Positions 26,534-35,527 of a DNA stretch of 64,000 nucleotides are shown here, piece after piece. The notes beneath the pieces are model-generated. The model saw only the letters and a program-made list of their open reading frames with translations, did no database searches and was not told the DNA's origin. The stretch lies in contig JBATKU010000084.1 in assembly GCA_049669725.1 (NCBI GenBank), positions 24,772-88,771 on the forward strand. Direction: 5' to 3'. Source of the DNA: JAFDCJ01 sp049669725. GTDB taxonomy: Bacteria; Desulfobacterota; Desulfobacteria; Desulfobacterales; JAFDCJ01. Position 1 is the stretch's first letter; each line of letters starts with the position of its first letter. The position numbers were made by a program, and so were the translations under genes.

Positions 26534-28180
26534 TTAGGTTTGTTCTGGGGAGTTACCGTTTTTCTTGAATTTCTTTCTCATGAAATCTGCAAGGTCGGCA
26601 ATGTCAAAACTAATTTTAAGCTCTTTTTTACATGCCAACAGATCATTGTATAAAGCAGAAGCATTCTGATATCGTCTTTCTTTATCCTTTTCCAGGCATT
26701 TCATCACAATGCGGTTTACTTCTTCCGGAAGATCCGGCATGGATTTTATCAAAGGATCAATTTCTTTTTCTGGAATCGTCCGGATCGCCTCAACATCACT
26801 GCTAAACTTGTACACTCGCTTGCCTGTGAGCGTTTCATAAAAGACAAGGCCCAACGCGTAAATGTCTGCCTGCTGGTCGATTGATTCTCCCAGGGCCTGT
26901 TCGGGGGACAAATAGGCCAGCTTACCTTTGACAACGCCGGCCTGGGTTAAGCTCGGCTCGGATCGGGCCTTGGAAATTCCAAAATCGCTGATCTTGACCT
27001 CACCTTGATAAGAAATCAGCATATTTTGCGGACTGATATCCCGATGAACAATATTAAGCCCTTTTCCCTTTTCATCCCGCTTCGTATGAGAATAATCCAG
27101 GCCCTTGCAAAGCTGCAATATAATGAAAACGGTCTGCTCAACAGTGAGGCCCTGATTCATTGCTGATAGGATTTCTCCCAGGTTCTTCCCGTCGATGTAT
27201 TCCATTGCAATAAAATAAGCGTTTTCAATTTTTCCGTAGTCAAAAATTTGAACAATATTAGGATGTTGCAACAGGGCAGCCAGGCGGGCTTCACGGGTAA
27301 ACATTTTGATAAAATCCTTGTTTCCTGCCAGGTGCGGTAGAATTCGTTTTATTGCAACTTTTCTTCGAAAACCGTCCCGGCGAACGTAATCGGCAAGAAA
27401 CAGTTCCGCCATACCTCCCCGGGCAATTTTTTGTTGCAAAAGATACGGACCGATCCGCTGCATGCTTTTTATATCCTGGCTGATTTTAAGGGCTTTTGCT
27501 TTTGCCCTGCGGTCCAGCCAGACCAAAACGACACCCAGAAAAATAATCGACAGGATGACTCCGGACAGATAAAAGAATCGCGATCGACTAAGACCTTGAT
27601 TAAGGTGGGCTGCGGATAGAGCGACCCCAACCCTTCCAATCTCGACATCGGAGAAAATAATATTTTTAAAAAATCCGATTACGCTTGTGTTGTCCGGTGA
27701 GAAACCGGTTATGATCGAAATTCCGTCGATCGTACGGATCGCTTTTTCATTTTGCATCCGCTCAAACTTTTTATTCATCAGATCTGTGTCTGTGTGAGCC
27801 AGAATGTTATTTTGGTGATCCATTATCACAGCAAACTTCAGATCCGTCACGGTCTGCAATTCTTTGACTGCAACGTTGAGTGATAAAATGTCCTTTTCCA
27901 GGACGAAAGGTCCGCTTTTGGTTGCCAGATTTTGAGCCTCTGAAAGTCCCTTTTGATACAGGGCGTCATTCATCTGTACCACGGTGAAGTGAAATATAAA
28001 AAAGCCGGCGATATTAGCCACTAGCCAAATCACCAGGCTAATGGCCAGGGCCTTTCGATTGCGTTCAATGAAACCTATTTTTGTTATGCTCTTCATACCC
28101 CTGGAAAATTTTGTAAAAGCACTCGTTGAAACTTCCTTCACTTTTACCACTGTCATCGTGGCAATATCACTGACAAGCAT
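26534..28180 (-). CDS. Membrane sensor Ser/Thr protein kinase
   Basis: A 548-residue protein. The N-terminal half has two membrane helices (about residues 50-75 and 205-228) enclosing a periplasmic sensor region of about 130 residues. The C-terminal half is a Hanks-type kinase: ARGGMAELFLAD (Gly loop), VAIKRILPHL (Lys), IVHRDISPQNMLI (catalytic loop), ISDFGISKA (DFG), LAYLSPEQALGE. HRDISPQN is typical of delta-proteobacterial and myxobacterial kinases. Unlike PASTA kinases the sensor is N-terminal, so the kinase is at the C-terminus on the cytoplasmic side. AAAGGAGGTG precedes the ATG at 28180. Confidence 0.92.
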   Translation of the reverse strand: MLVSDIATMTVVKVKEVSTSAFTKFSRGMKSITKIGFIERNRKALAISLVIWLVANIAGFFIFHFTVVQMNDALYQKGLSEAQNLATKSGPFVLEKDILSLNVAVKELQTVTDLKFAVIMDHQNNILAHTDTDLMNKKFERMQNEKAIRTIDGISIITGFSPDNTSVIGFFKNIIFSDVEIGRVGVALSAAHLNQGLSRSRFFYLSGVILSIIFLGVVLVWLDRRAKAKALKISQDIKSMQRIGPYLLQQKIARGGMAELFLADYVRRDGFRRKVAIKRILPHLAGNKDFIKMFTREARLAALLQHPNIVQIFDYGKIENAYFIAMEYIDGKNLGEILSAMNQGLTVEQTVFIILQLCKGLDYSHTKRDEKGKGLNIVHRDISPQNMLISYQGEVKISDFGISKARSEPSLTQAGVVKGKLAYLSPEQALGESIDQQADIYALGLVFYETLTGKRVYKFSSDVEAIRTIPEKEIDPLIKSMPDLPEEVNRIVMKCLEKDKERRYQNASALYNDLLACKKELKISFDIADLADFMRKKFKKNGNSPEQT

Positions 28181-28204
28181 GGAACACCTCCTTTCCCGCT
28201 ACTA

Positions 28205-29086
28205 TCAGGTGTCAGCGGCCAGTTTTTTAATGATTTCGGTGCAGCGCTCTATAATCTGGCGTCGCATCCAGGAAAGATCTTTTTTTCTTGCAAGATCGTT
28301 AATATCGATTCTTTTGCCGTGGGCAACACTACCGGTGTTTGACCCGTCATTGGCGGTCCCGATGGTCAAGAACCGCTCAAGGTTTGAACGATGGAACACC
28401 CTGTCGGAAAAAGGCTTATGGGTCCTGCATAAAGGGCAGACCACAAGGGAGTCATTCCCGGTTGATTTTATAGCGGAGTAGGACCGTTTAAAATTGAAGG
28501 CTTTCATCAAAAATCCGCTGGTCGATCGGTAGCGAAAAACCAGTATAAAAATCATTAAAGCCAGGCAGCTTAAGCCCGCAATGATCAGGAATATATTGCG
28601 GGTTTGATACGTTTCGCCGGTTGACAGCCCGATAAAAATTTCTCCAATTTTAGTACCGGCGTAGGTGACCTCTGAGGAAAAGTTAAGAAATTTTGCGTGG
28701 CTTGCAAATCCGCCCTCCCAAACAGAAACCTTTTCGACAGTGTCGGCAGCGTCTGTCATGTCAGGCATTAGATGTCCGGTACCGGTGAAAGCAACGACTT
28801 TATTGCGATGATCGACGACCAATGCATAAATAACATCTTTCTTATTGGCGGCATCGGTCAACAGACTGTGAATTGCCTGATCATTTTTTTCCAAGAGAGG
28901 CAGGCTGACAAGCTCAGAGAACGCTCGTGTCATTTTGATTCCTGATTCTGTCAACCTGTTTTTATGGCGATCTGATCGGAAAGAAATAAGCGAGTAGCCT
29001 AACAGCATTGCCAACCACCAGATCACAATGCCGTAAATGACATAGCGGGTGTTTAAACGGAAGCCCGGTCGCTGGATAGAATCCAT
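28205..29086 (-). CDS. Membrane sensor protein resembling the kinase's N-terminal half
   Basis: A 293-residue protein with the same plan as the N-terminal part of the next gene: a helix (YVIYGIVIWWLAMLLGYSLI), a periplasmic region with ALVVDHRNKVVAFT (compare AVIMDHQNNILAHT in the kinase), IGEIFIGLS, and a second helix. In place of the kinase there is a cytoplasmic tail with one CPLC pair (SLVVCPLCRTHKPFSD) and a helical end. It lacks any catalytic motif. It starts the operon, 24 bases before the kinase. The ATG at 29086 has GGGGGA upstream; longer starts in frame have none. Confidence 0.72.
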   Translation of the reverse strand: MDSIQRPGFRLNTRYVIYGIVIWWLAMLLGYSLISFRSDRHKNRLTESGIKMTRAFSELVSLPLLEKNDQAIHSLLTDAANKKDVIYALVVDHRNKVVAFTGTGHLMPDMTDAADTVEKVSVWEGGFASHAKFLNFSSEVTYAGTKIGEIFIGLSTGETYQTRNIFLIIAGLSCLALMIFILVFRYRSTSGFLMKAFNFKRSYSAIKSTGNDSLVVCPLCRTHKPFSDRVFHRSNLERFLTIGTANDGSNTGSVAHGKRIDINDLARKKDLSWMRRQIIERCTEIIKKLAADT

Positions 29087-29473
29087 TCGGAAATTTCCCC
29101 CGTTAGGGTGTTGCGTAACGGCCCTGGTGTGCCGGCCGTTTTGAATAGGTGCTGGTGGATCTATTTGAAAAAGCAAGCTTTATTTGTTAATCTTATTAAA
29201 ATATTATGGTCAAAAAGTAATGTCAAGTAATTTACCGGACGGAGATTGCCGCAATTGGATTGTTTAAGGCCTGTCTGCCGATCCAATGATTTTTTATTTA
29301 GGCTTGAGACCGTGATATCATAATTAAATTGACAAGAAGCTCATAATCAGATTAATGATTACAGGCTAAATACTCTGCGGGCAAGTGCTCCGGCGATGGT
29401 AGGCAGGAATATTCAAACAGGTAGTGCTTCGCGGACCTTTATCCTTGTGCTCATATTTTTCCCGAGGATTAAC
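29087..29473. other. 387-base divergent leader
   Basis: This gap separates the signalling operon (minus) from the deacetylase gene (plus) and must hold both promoters. TTGACA at 29329-29334 is a perfect -35 for the plus strand, but no good -10 follows at 16-18 bases. No further structure stands out. Confidence 0.4.
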
Positions 29474-30523
29474 ATGTTATCTTTAGGCATATCTCAAGCT
29501 CAGGCAGAGCGGCACTCCGAAATCACCAAAATAATCTTTTTATGTGTTCTTATGGGGATAGGGGCGCTTTTTATTTACTCCTGTGTCCCCACCAGCACAT
29601 CGGTTCGGTCTCCGGAGAACAACCTGTTTCGATCCGAAGACTACATCGTTTATACGCTCCAGGACAACGAAACATCTGCTGAACTGGCGGAAACATTTTT
29701 GGGAGGCAAAAAAAAGTCATGGATGATTGAGGAAGTCAATCCAGGGGTTCGCTATGGCAGGGGCAACGAGATTGTGATTCCGCTGAAAGAAAGAAACAAG
29801 GGAGGATTAAGCGCTGATGGATATCAAACGATACCGATATTGACCTACCATCAATTTGCTGAAAGCTGCAACTCTCCTCTGTGCATGCCCAGGAAAACCT
29901 TTGAACTTCAAATGAGATATCTGAGGGAAAATGATTATCATGTGATTACGGCCGAAGAGCTTATGGCTTTTCTTGAATACCGCCAGGGTCTTCCGAAAAA
30001 ATCTGTCCTCATCACCATGGATGACGGATATCGTTCCGTCTATAATATAGCCTATCCGATTCTCAAAGAATTCGGATATACGGCAACTCTGTTCGTCTAT
30101 ACTAGTTTTGTAGGTGTTTCCAAAATGGCCATCACTTGGAACCAGCTAAAAGAGATGAAGGCAGACGGTTTTATGATCGGCTCGCACACAATTTTTCACA
30201 GTGATCTCACCCAGCCCAAAGAGGGCGAGCCCGAGTCGGAATTTATGGCCAGGATCAGAGAGGAATTATATGGGTCCAAAAAAATTCTGGATCAGAAATT
30301 GGAGCAAAAGACTTTTTTTCTAGCCTACCCCTTCGGTTATTATGATCAAAGGTCAATCCAGATGGCCAGAAAGGCGGGTTACAAAGTGGCCATGTCCGTT
30401 AAAAGAGGCGGTAATCCGTTTTTCGCAAACCCTCTGGTTTTGAGAAGGGACCAGATACTTAAAAGAGACATACCTTCATTCAAGTCCAGGCTGAAAACGT
30501 TTAATCACCTTTCACTAAAGTGA
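29474..30523 (+). CDS. LysM-like polysaccharide deacetylase
   Basis: A 349-residue exported or membrane-anchored protein. A hydrophobic segment (IIFLCVLMGIGALFIYSC, about residues 20-37) could be a membrane anchor or a loose lipobox. Next comes a LysM-like region (YIVYTLQDNETSAELAE to RGNEIVIPLK), then a NodB-type carbohydrate esterase 4 domain: ITMDDGYRS (metal Asp pair), GSHTIFHSDLT (metal His residues) and LAYPFGYYDQ. Such enzymes deacetylate peptidoglycan or exopolysaccharide. The ATG at 29474 has GAGG 6 bases ahead; an upstream ATG at 29396 lacks one. A second LysM protein follows 7 bases downstream. Confidence 0.85.
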   Translation: MLSLGISQAQAERHSEITKIIFLCVLMGIGALFIYSCVPTSTSVRSPENNLFRSEDYIVYTLQDNETSAELAETFLGGKKKSWMIEEVNPGVRYGRGNEIVIPLKERNKGGLSADGYQTIPILTYHQFAESCNSPLCMPRKTFELQMRYLRENDYHVITAEELMAFLEYRQGLPKKSVLITMDDGYRSVYNIAYPILKEFGYTATLFVYTSFVGVSKMAITWNQLKEMKADGFMIGSHTIFHSDLTQPKEGEPESEFMARIREELYGSKKILDQKLEQKTFFLAYPFGYYDQRSIQMARKAGYKVAMSVKRGGNPFFANPLVLRRDQILKRDIPSFKSRLKTFNHLSLK

Positions 30524-30530
30524 GAAAACC

Positions 30531-31955
30531 ATGAAACATAAAACAGGACTTATTGGCGCCATCTTAGTGCTGGCACTGGCGGTCGGCTGTGCAGGGCTCG
30601 GTAAAAAATCACCCGCCCAGCTTGCCGACGAATACACGGCCAAGGCAAAGGCCTATGAAGCCCAGGGCGATATGGTTGAGGCGTTAGAGCAATACAAACT
30701 GGCGCTTACGGTGGATCCGGAAAATCAACTGGCTAAAGAAAAAAGCACAACAATTGGGCTAAAACTCAACAAAACGGCTGAAGAGCATTATCAGATCGGT
30801 CTTAAATTCTACAACCAGGGCCAATACCGTGTGGCGCGGAAAGAATTTTTAACAGCGTTGCGATATAATCCGGAACACGTAGAAGCAAAAGACAAACTTA
30901 CGACTACCAAAAAAGAGTTAGAACAGGTCACAAGGTATATCCTGCACACCCTCCAACCGGACGAAACCATTTCAACCCTGGCCGATAAATACTATGGGGA
31001 TTATCGTAAATTTCATCTCATCGCTGAATACAATGAGCTGGAGGATGCAACCAAGGTCACAGTTGGACAGGAGATTAAAATCCCCGTGCTCGAAGGAATG
31101 CCGATTGTTGTAGACCGAGCGGCAATTATAACAGATAGCGGTAAAACGCCCGAATCTATGCCCGGTGATATTATCGCTGTTAAGCGCTATGTCACCCACA
31201 GCGTTCAGCCCGGGGAGACCCTTTCAAAACTGGCACAAATGTACTACGGCGACTTAATGAAATATGATATCATCGCTAAATTTAACGATTTGGAAGGCGG
31301 AGTACCCGTAAGGGTCGGGCAGGAACTTAAAATTCCCGAAGTTGAAGGGCTTCCCTTTTTGGCACAAGACAGGCAAGAGGAGGCCAAAGTGGTTAGCATT
31401 CCCCCCCAAATGCCGGCGGCCGGAGAAGAGGAAGAGGCTAAGCAGTCCCAAAAAGAAGCGGCTGGTAAAGAACCAGAAACGATTGAGGATCAATTAGGAA
31501 ACTATCGGGAACTCGGCATTGAACTTTTTAATAATAAGGAATATGTCGACGCCATTGCTGAATTCAACAAAGTTTTAAACGTGCGTCCCAAGGATACATT
31601 GTCCCGGCAATATCTGGCCAGGTCTCATTTTCAGCACGGGTTGGTTCTTTTTGGCAAAGAGGATTATCTGGGCGCCAGAGATGAATTTGAAGCATCTTTG
31701 GAAAACGATAAAAATTGCGACAAATGTGAGATCAATATCCGCAAATCTGAGAATGCATACAAAGAGGTTCACTACAATAAGGGACTGGCATATTTTGGCG
31801 ATCAGAAATTACCGGAAGCCATTGCCGAATGGGAAACGGTCTATGAACTCGACCCGAATTACAAAAATGTGAAGAAAAACCTTATGAAAGCCAAAAATCT
31901 GAACGAACGTCTGGAAAGCATCAAGAGAAGCAAAGCCAAGGAGAATAAACAGTAG
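30531..31955 (+). CDS. Lipoprotein with TPR and two LysM domains
   Basis: A 474-residue protein with a lipoprotein signal (LAVGC lipobox, Cys about residue 20). TPR-like helices at about 35-125 (YEAQGDMVEALEQYKLAL, YNQGQYRVARKEFLTALRY) are followed by LysM domains at about 133-190 (YILHTLQPDETISTLADKYY) and about 223-280 (YVTHSVQPGETLSKLAQMYY). A Glu/Lys linker leads to further TPR repeats. It is probably outer-membrane-anchored and bound to peptidoglycan through LysM, and acts with the deacetylase 7 bases upstream in a cell-wall or polysaccharide role. Confidence 0.85.
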   Translation: MKHKTGLIGAILVLALAVGCAGLGKKSPAQLADEYTAKAKAYEAQGDMVEALEQYKLALTVDPENQLAKEKSTTIGLKLNKTAEEHYQIGLKFYNQGQYRVARKEFLTALRYNPEHVEAKDKLTTTKKELEQVTRYILHTLQPDETISTLADKYYGDYRKFHLIAEYNELEDATKVTVGQEIKIPVLEGMPIVVDRAAIITDSGKTPESMPGDIIAVKRYVTHSVQPGETLSKLAQMYYGDLMKYDIIAKFNDLEGGVPVRVGQELKIPEVEGLPFLAQDRQEEAKVVSIPPQMPAAGEEEEAKQSQKEAAGKEPETIEDQLGNYRELGIELFNNKEYVDAIAEFNKVLNVRPKDTLSRQYLARSHFQHGLVLFGKEDYLGARDEFEASLENDKNCDKCEINIRKSENAYKEVHYNKGLAYFGDQKLPEAIAEWETVYELDPNYKNVKKNLMKAKNLNERLESIKRSKAKENKQ

Positions 31956-32027
31956 GGAAATTATGTGTTGTTCATAAACTCGGCATACTCATCGGCTTTA
32001 GATAAACTTGTCCGTCCATGCCAAAGT

Positions 32028-32369
32028 CTAACGATCATGGTCAATTGGAATGAAATCGAGAGCAATACAAGGCTCTCCACCAATGACCCAAGCGTCGTGA
32101 CCCGGACCAACTTCAAATGCTTCTCCTGGCCCAACTTCTATTTCAATCCCGGTAGAATCCTGAACCATGATATTTCCAGAAATAATGTACCCAATGTGGT
32201 TCTCAGAATCTTTTCCAGTTTGCGCTCCCGCGTGCAAACTCCACTTCCAACCAGGGTGATACGTGCCCAAACCTATTGAAGCAGACCGCAATGAAATACT
32301 GGAACGGACACTTCCATCAATAAATGTCCTTACATTTCCAGATTTAGCGGGATTGCCCTTGTTAGGCAT
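32028..32369 (-). CDS. Single-domain cupin protein
   Basis: A 113-residue cupin. HPGWKWSLHAG and ENHIGYIISGNIMVQ form the first motif, and VGPGEAFEVGPGHDAWVIG the second. The usual HxH metal pair is not clear, so it may bind metal poorly or another ligand. It overlaps the membrane-protein gene upstream by 8 bases. The neighbourhood is more AT-rich than flanking genes. Confidence 0.75.
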   Translation of the reverse strand: MPNKGNPAKSGNVRTFIDGSVRSSISLRSASIGLGTYHPGWKWSLHAGAQTGKDSENHIGYIISGNIMVQDSTGIEIEVGPGEAFEVGPGHDAWVIGGEPCIALDFIPIDHDR

Positions 32370-32814
32370 TATTTGTATTCCTTTTTATGAAATATTTTCT
32401 GGTAAACAGTAATGGTAGTAAAGCAAATAGAAGGAAGATTATATTAATAAGAACATTGAAGCCAGCATGATAATAGGCTGAGATAGCGGTATCAATTACA
32501 AACCAGACGATAAACCCAACACCAATACAGGTCCATGCCCAAGGCTCCTTTGCCCTAAACGGGTAATATGCAATAAAAGATATGAATATGCCCCATCCCG
32601 AAATCACTGCACCCAAGACACCATAAATCCAGTCTTGGAATCTTTCTGTATTTTCAGGTAACTCCGCTATACCCCAAAATGCTGGATCAATTTGATTATT
32701 GAACACAAAATTCATCAAAGTAGAATGACTAAAAAATGACAATACGAGCCCGAAGGCAATAAGATAAAGCCCAAAGCAAAACAACCATTTTTGCCAAAAA
32801 CTAAAGCTGCCCAT
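32362..32814 (-). CDS. Four-helix membrane protein, function unknown
   Basis: A 150-residue protein with four predicted membrane helices (about residues 8-29, 64-86, 91-112, 120-142) and a short basic C-terminus (RKYFIKRNTNNA). I do not recognise the family. GGGG lies 5 bases ahead of the ATG at 32814. It overlaps the cupin gene and lies 28 bases from a smaller membrane protein. Confidence 0.6.
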   Translation of the reverse strand: MGSFSFWQKWLFCFGLYLIAFGLVLSFFSHSTLMNFVFNNQIDPAFWGIAELPENTERFQDWIYGVLGAVISGWGIFISFIAYYPFRAKEPWAWTCIGVGFIVWFVIDTAISAYYHAGFNVLINIIFLLFALLPLLFTRKYFIKRNTNNA

Positions 32815-32842
32815 GATGCCCCATTTATAGAGCGCTATCTAA

Positions 32843-33088
32843 TTACTTGTCCATCGCGGACATGGTGGCGAATATGATGATCCCGACTCCTGCGAGAGTC
32901 ATCAAGACCACCAACAAAACGTGTGCTTTCTTTATCGCCACCGGATTCTCATCGCTTCCGGAGTCGATCAGCTGCATAGAAACCCGACGGAGGGAAAGAA
33001 ACGTTAGCGGAAACGAAACCAAGATGCCCGCAACTTCGATGGCGAACAACGCCGGAGGCATTTTGTCCGGCGAGACTGGAAAAACCAT
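32843..33088 (-). CDS. Small two-helix membrane protein, function unknown
   Basis: An 81-residue protein with two hydrophobic segments (ALFAIEVAGILVSFPLTFL and VLLVVLMTLAGVGIIIFATM) joined by a polar loop. The ribosome-binding site is weak for the ATG at 33088, and an in-frame ATG 27 bases inside is possible. Family unknown; membrane-segment layout supports a real gene. Confidence 0.5.
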   Translation of the reverse strand: MVFPVSPDKMPPALFAIEVAGILVSFPLTFLSLRRVSMQLIDSGSDENPVAIKKAHVLLVVLMTLAGVGIIIFATMSAMDK

Positions 33089-33148
33089 TCCAAGATCCAG
33101 TGCATACTAAACTTTATTCTGGTATATTATTAACAATAATCATCCGTC

Positions 33149-34861
33149 TCATTTTACCCGTAAGACCTTTTTGTCTATCTTGCCCACGGCTGTTAGCGGC
33201 ATTTCTTCAATAATTTCAATTATTTTTGGCGCCTCATAGGGAGCAACTTTTTCTTTGGCAAAGGCTTTAATATCTTCCTTCAGGGCTTCCTCGTTGCCGT
33301 CAAAGCTGAATGTCGGATCAAGCTGGATGTAGGCTTTGACAATTTCTGATCCCGGACGTTCAGGGTTTTCTTCGCCGATGAGGGCCAGTATACCGATGGC
33401 CGGATGTTTGGAGAGTACATCTTCGACCTTGCTGGAAAAAACTTTGAAGCCCCCCACAATAATCATGTCTTTGGTGCGGTCGACGATGGTCAGGTATCCG
33501 TCTTCGTCCATTATGGCGACATCGCCGGTGTGCATATAGCCGTCCTTATCGATGGCGTGGGCGGTTTCCTCGGGCTTGTTGTAGTACCCCTGCATCACCA
33601 GTGGTCCTTTGACACAGATTTCACCGGGTTCACCGACGGGAACTTCTTCACCGGTACCGGGGTCAGTCAGTCGGCATTCAACATTTAAAATCGGCATTCC
33701 CACGGTTCCCAGTCTTTTCTTTCCCTTTGATGGGTTCATGGTGGACACCGGCGAGGTTTCTGTCATGCCATAAAGCTCGAGGAGTTTTCCTTCCCCGATA
33801 ATGCTTTCCAGCTCCGCCTGGGAATCTTTGGGAAAGGGCGCGGCAGCTGAAATGCAGGTCCCCAGGGTTGAATGATCCAGCTCTTTGAATTTCGGATCGG
33901 CCATCAGCATCTGATACAGGGAAGGAACATTGGCCATGTTGGTGGGTTTGTATTTTTCCATTTCCTTGCAGATGTGGCCGGTATCCCGGGGATTGGGGAT
34001 GAGTACCTGGGTCCAGCCCATGAAAATGGCGCTTTCACAAACAGTTAAACCCGCTATATGAAACATGGGAAACCCTGACAGCAGGACGCCCTTGCCCCAC
34101 TCCCAGTCGAGCCATTTGGAAATGCTCAGTATATTATGGGCGGCATTGCGGTGGCTGAGCATCGCCCCTTTGGGAGGGCCCGTGGTACCCCCGGTATATT
34201 GAATCCAGCCCGGGTCATCGGGGGTCACTTCTAGGTTCAGCGGTGCGGTGGAGCCGGTTTTCAGCACGTCTTTGTGGTAATCCAGAACCGTCTTACCCTC
34301 AAGCGGCGTCAGTTTTCCGGACGGAATCTTTTTTAAGAGCTTTCCCAGGACCTGCTTTATTTTAGGCAGAAACCCGGCCACGCTGGTGGCCACCACCAGT
34401 TTGAGTTGCGGCATGTCGCCGGCAATTTTTATAATGTGCCCGGCAAAAATGGCATCCAAAGTAACCAGGGCCACCTTTCTTCCGGTACTGCCCAAATCGT
34501 TTAGCTGGTATTTGATCTGCTCTGCTGAAAGCAGCGGCGAAACACCGGAGATGGCACAGCCGGCTCTGAGTGCTCCGATCAGGCTAATGACATATTCGGG
34601 GAGGTTCGGCAGGTTGATTCCAACCACATCCCCCTTTTCGAAACCGCGTTCCCTCAACATATTGGCAAACTGGTTGGCATAAAGATCGACCTGGCGGAAG
34701 GTAATGTCCACGCCCATGTAGCCCAGCGCCGTCTTATCCGGAACCTTTTCAAAGGCCTCCTTGATCATTTCGACGTAGGTGGTTTCATAATCTTTTGGAT
34801 CAAGATCCTCGAGCCCCTCATCCCAATTCTTTTTCCAGAATTTTTCTGAATACCTGCTCAT
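33149..34861 (-). CDS. Long-chain fatty-acid-CoA ligase type AMP-binding enzyme
   Basis: A 570-residue acyl-adenylate-forming ligase that activates a carboxylic acid with ATP and CoA. Motifs: QYTGGTTGPPKGAMLSH (P-loop-like), LYGMTETSP, MHTGDVAIMDEDGYLTIVDR, DMIIVGGFKVFSSKVED, and the catalytic Lys in TAVGKIDKKVL. It resembles FadD-type enzymes, and the substrate chain length cannot be told. GGGGG 7 bases before the ATG at 34861 sets the start; a longer frame upstream has no such site. The nearby ferredoxin, acyl-CoA dehydrogenase and carrier genes on the same strand suggest fatty or aromatic acid degradation. Confidence 0.9.
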   Translation of the reverse strand: MSRYSEKFWKKNWDEGLEDLDPKDYETTYVEMIKEAFEKVPDKTALGYMGVDITFRQVDLYANQFANMLRERGFEKGDVVGINLPNLPEYVISLIGALRAGCAISGVSPLLSAEQIKYQLNDLGSTGRKVALVTLDAIFAGHIIKIAGDMPQLKLVVATSVAGFLPKIKQVLGKLLKKIPSGKLTPLEGKTVLDYHKDVLKTGSTAPLNLEVTPDDPGWIQYTGGTTGPPKGAMLSHRNAAHNILSISKWLDWEWGKGVLLSGFPMFHIAGLTVCESAIFMGWTQVLIPNPRDTGHICKEMEKYKPTNMANVPSLYQMLMADPKFKELDHSTLGTCISAAAPFPKDSQAELESIIGEGKLLELYGMTETSPVSTMNPSKGKKRLGTVGMPILNVECRLTDPGTGEEVPVGEPGEICVKGPLVMQGYYNKPEETAHAIDKDGYMHTGDVAIMDEDGYLTIVDRTKDMIIVGGFKVFSSKVEDVLSKHPAIGILALIGEENPERPGSEIVKAYIQLDPTFSFDGNEEALKEDIKAFAKEKVAPYEAPKIIEIIEEMPLTAVGKIDKKVLRVK

Positions 34862-35158
34862 ACACTGCCCCCTTTCCCTATCCGGTTGAAGCCGGCGGTT
34901 GGCCGGCCTGTTAAGATGGTGCGCAATCAATACGGTCTGACGTTATAATGGGTTAATTATTATCGGTTAACTCAAATGAAGTAAGGATATTTTCAGAGGG
35001 TTTGAAGTTCGCTGTCGTAATGAAAATGAGCATCCACGTGTAAAGTCGGTAAAAGAATTCCGCTGTCGATGGCGTTGTCAGCTGGATGTGCGAACTATGT
35101 ATGACTATTACGGCGGCAGGTGGGTTGTCAAGAAATTTGGTCCGGGGCCATAAGCCGT

Positions 35159-35335
35159 TTAGGATCCCCGAATTGCTTCCTCGGGGCAGACGTCGGCACA
35201 GCTGCCGCAGTCGGTGCAAAGATCGCTGATGATAATATATTTTCCCTTGCCATCTTCAATGATGGCTTCCATGGGGCATTCTTCGACACAGGCTGCGCAG
35301 CCTGTGCACTTTTCAGGTTCAATTATGTAAGACAT
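35159..35335 (-). CDS. 2[4Fe-4S] ferredoxin
   Basis: A 58-residue protein with two classical cluster motifs: CTGCAACVEECP (Cys 10, 13, 16, 20) and CTDCGSCADVCP (Cys 40, 43, 46, 50). The start is MSYIIEPEKC. It is a low-potential electron carrier typical of anaerobes. It sits between the acyl-CoA ligase and acyl-CoA dehydrogenase regions on the same strand and may serve them or an unrelated oxidoreductase. It is short enough to be missed by usual length limits. Confidence 0.92.
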   Translation of the reverse strand: MSYIIEPEKCTGCAACVEECPMEAIIEDGKGKYIIISDLCTDCGSCADVCPEEAIRGS

Positions 35336-35380
35336 AACAGTTGGGTTCCCGATATGTTATTTACATAACTCAAAAATATA

Positions 35381-35437
35381 AATTCCAAGCTCCGAATTAC
35401 AAATAAACTTCAAATCTCAATCCCCAATGACCAAAAC
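35381..35437. repeat. Second copy of the ATTTGGN heptamer array, inverted
   Basis: Read on the minus strand, this stretch gives TCATTGG, then GAGATTTG, then GCTTGGAATT in the same order and near-same spacing as 13782-13857 on the plus strand. The two copies are about 21 kb apart and opposite in orientation. Units keep a period of about 7 bases with some slippage. Confidence 0.6.
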
Positions 35438-35527
35438 AGTTTGGGGCATATTAGAGAGCGCTTTCTTTATGTTTTGAATTTAGGAAATTGGTTCGGTCAT
35501 TGATGCAATTTGTACGAGCCAGTTCCC

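Noticed and set aside
32027..32033. A perfect GTCTAAC/GTTAGAC box at the end of the cupin gene as an integron attC site
   Set aside because: The orientation relative to the gene is wrong for a cassette and no partner box is found at a suitable distance.
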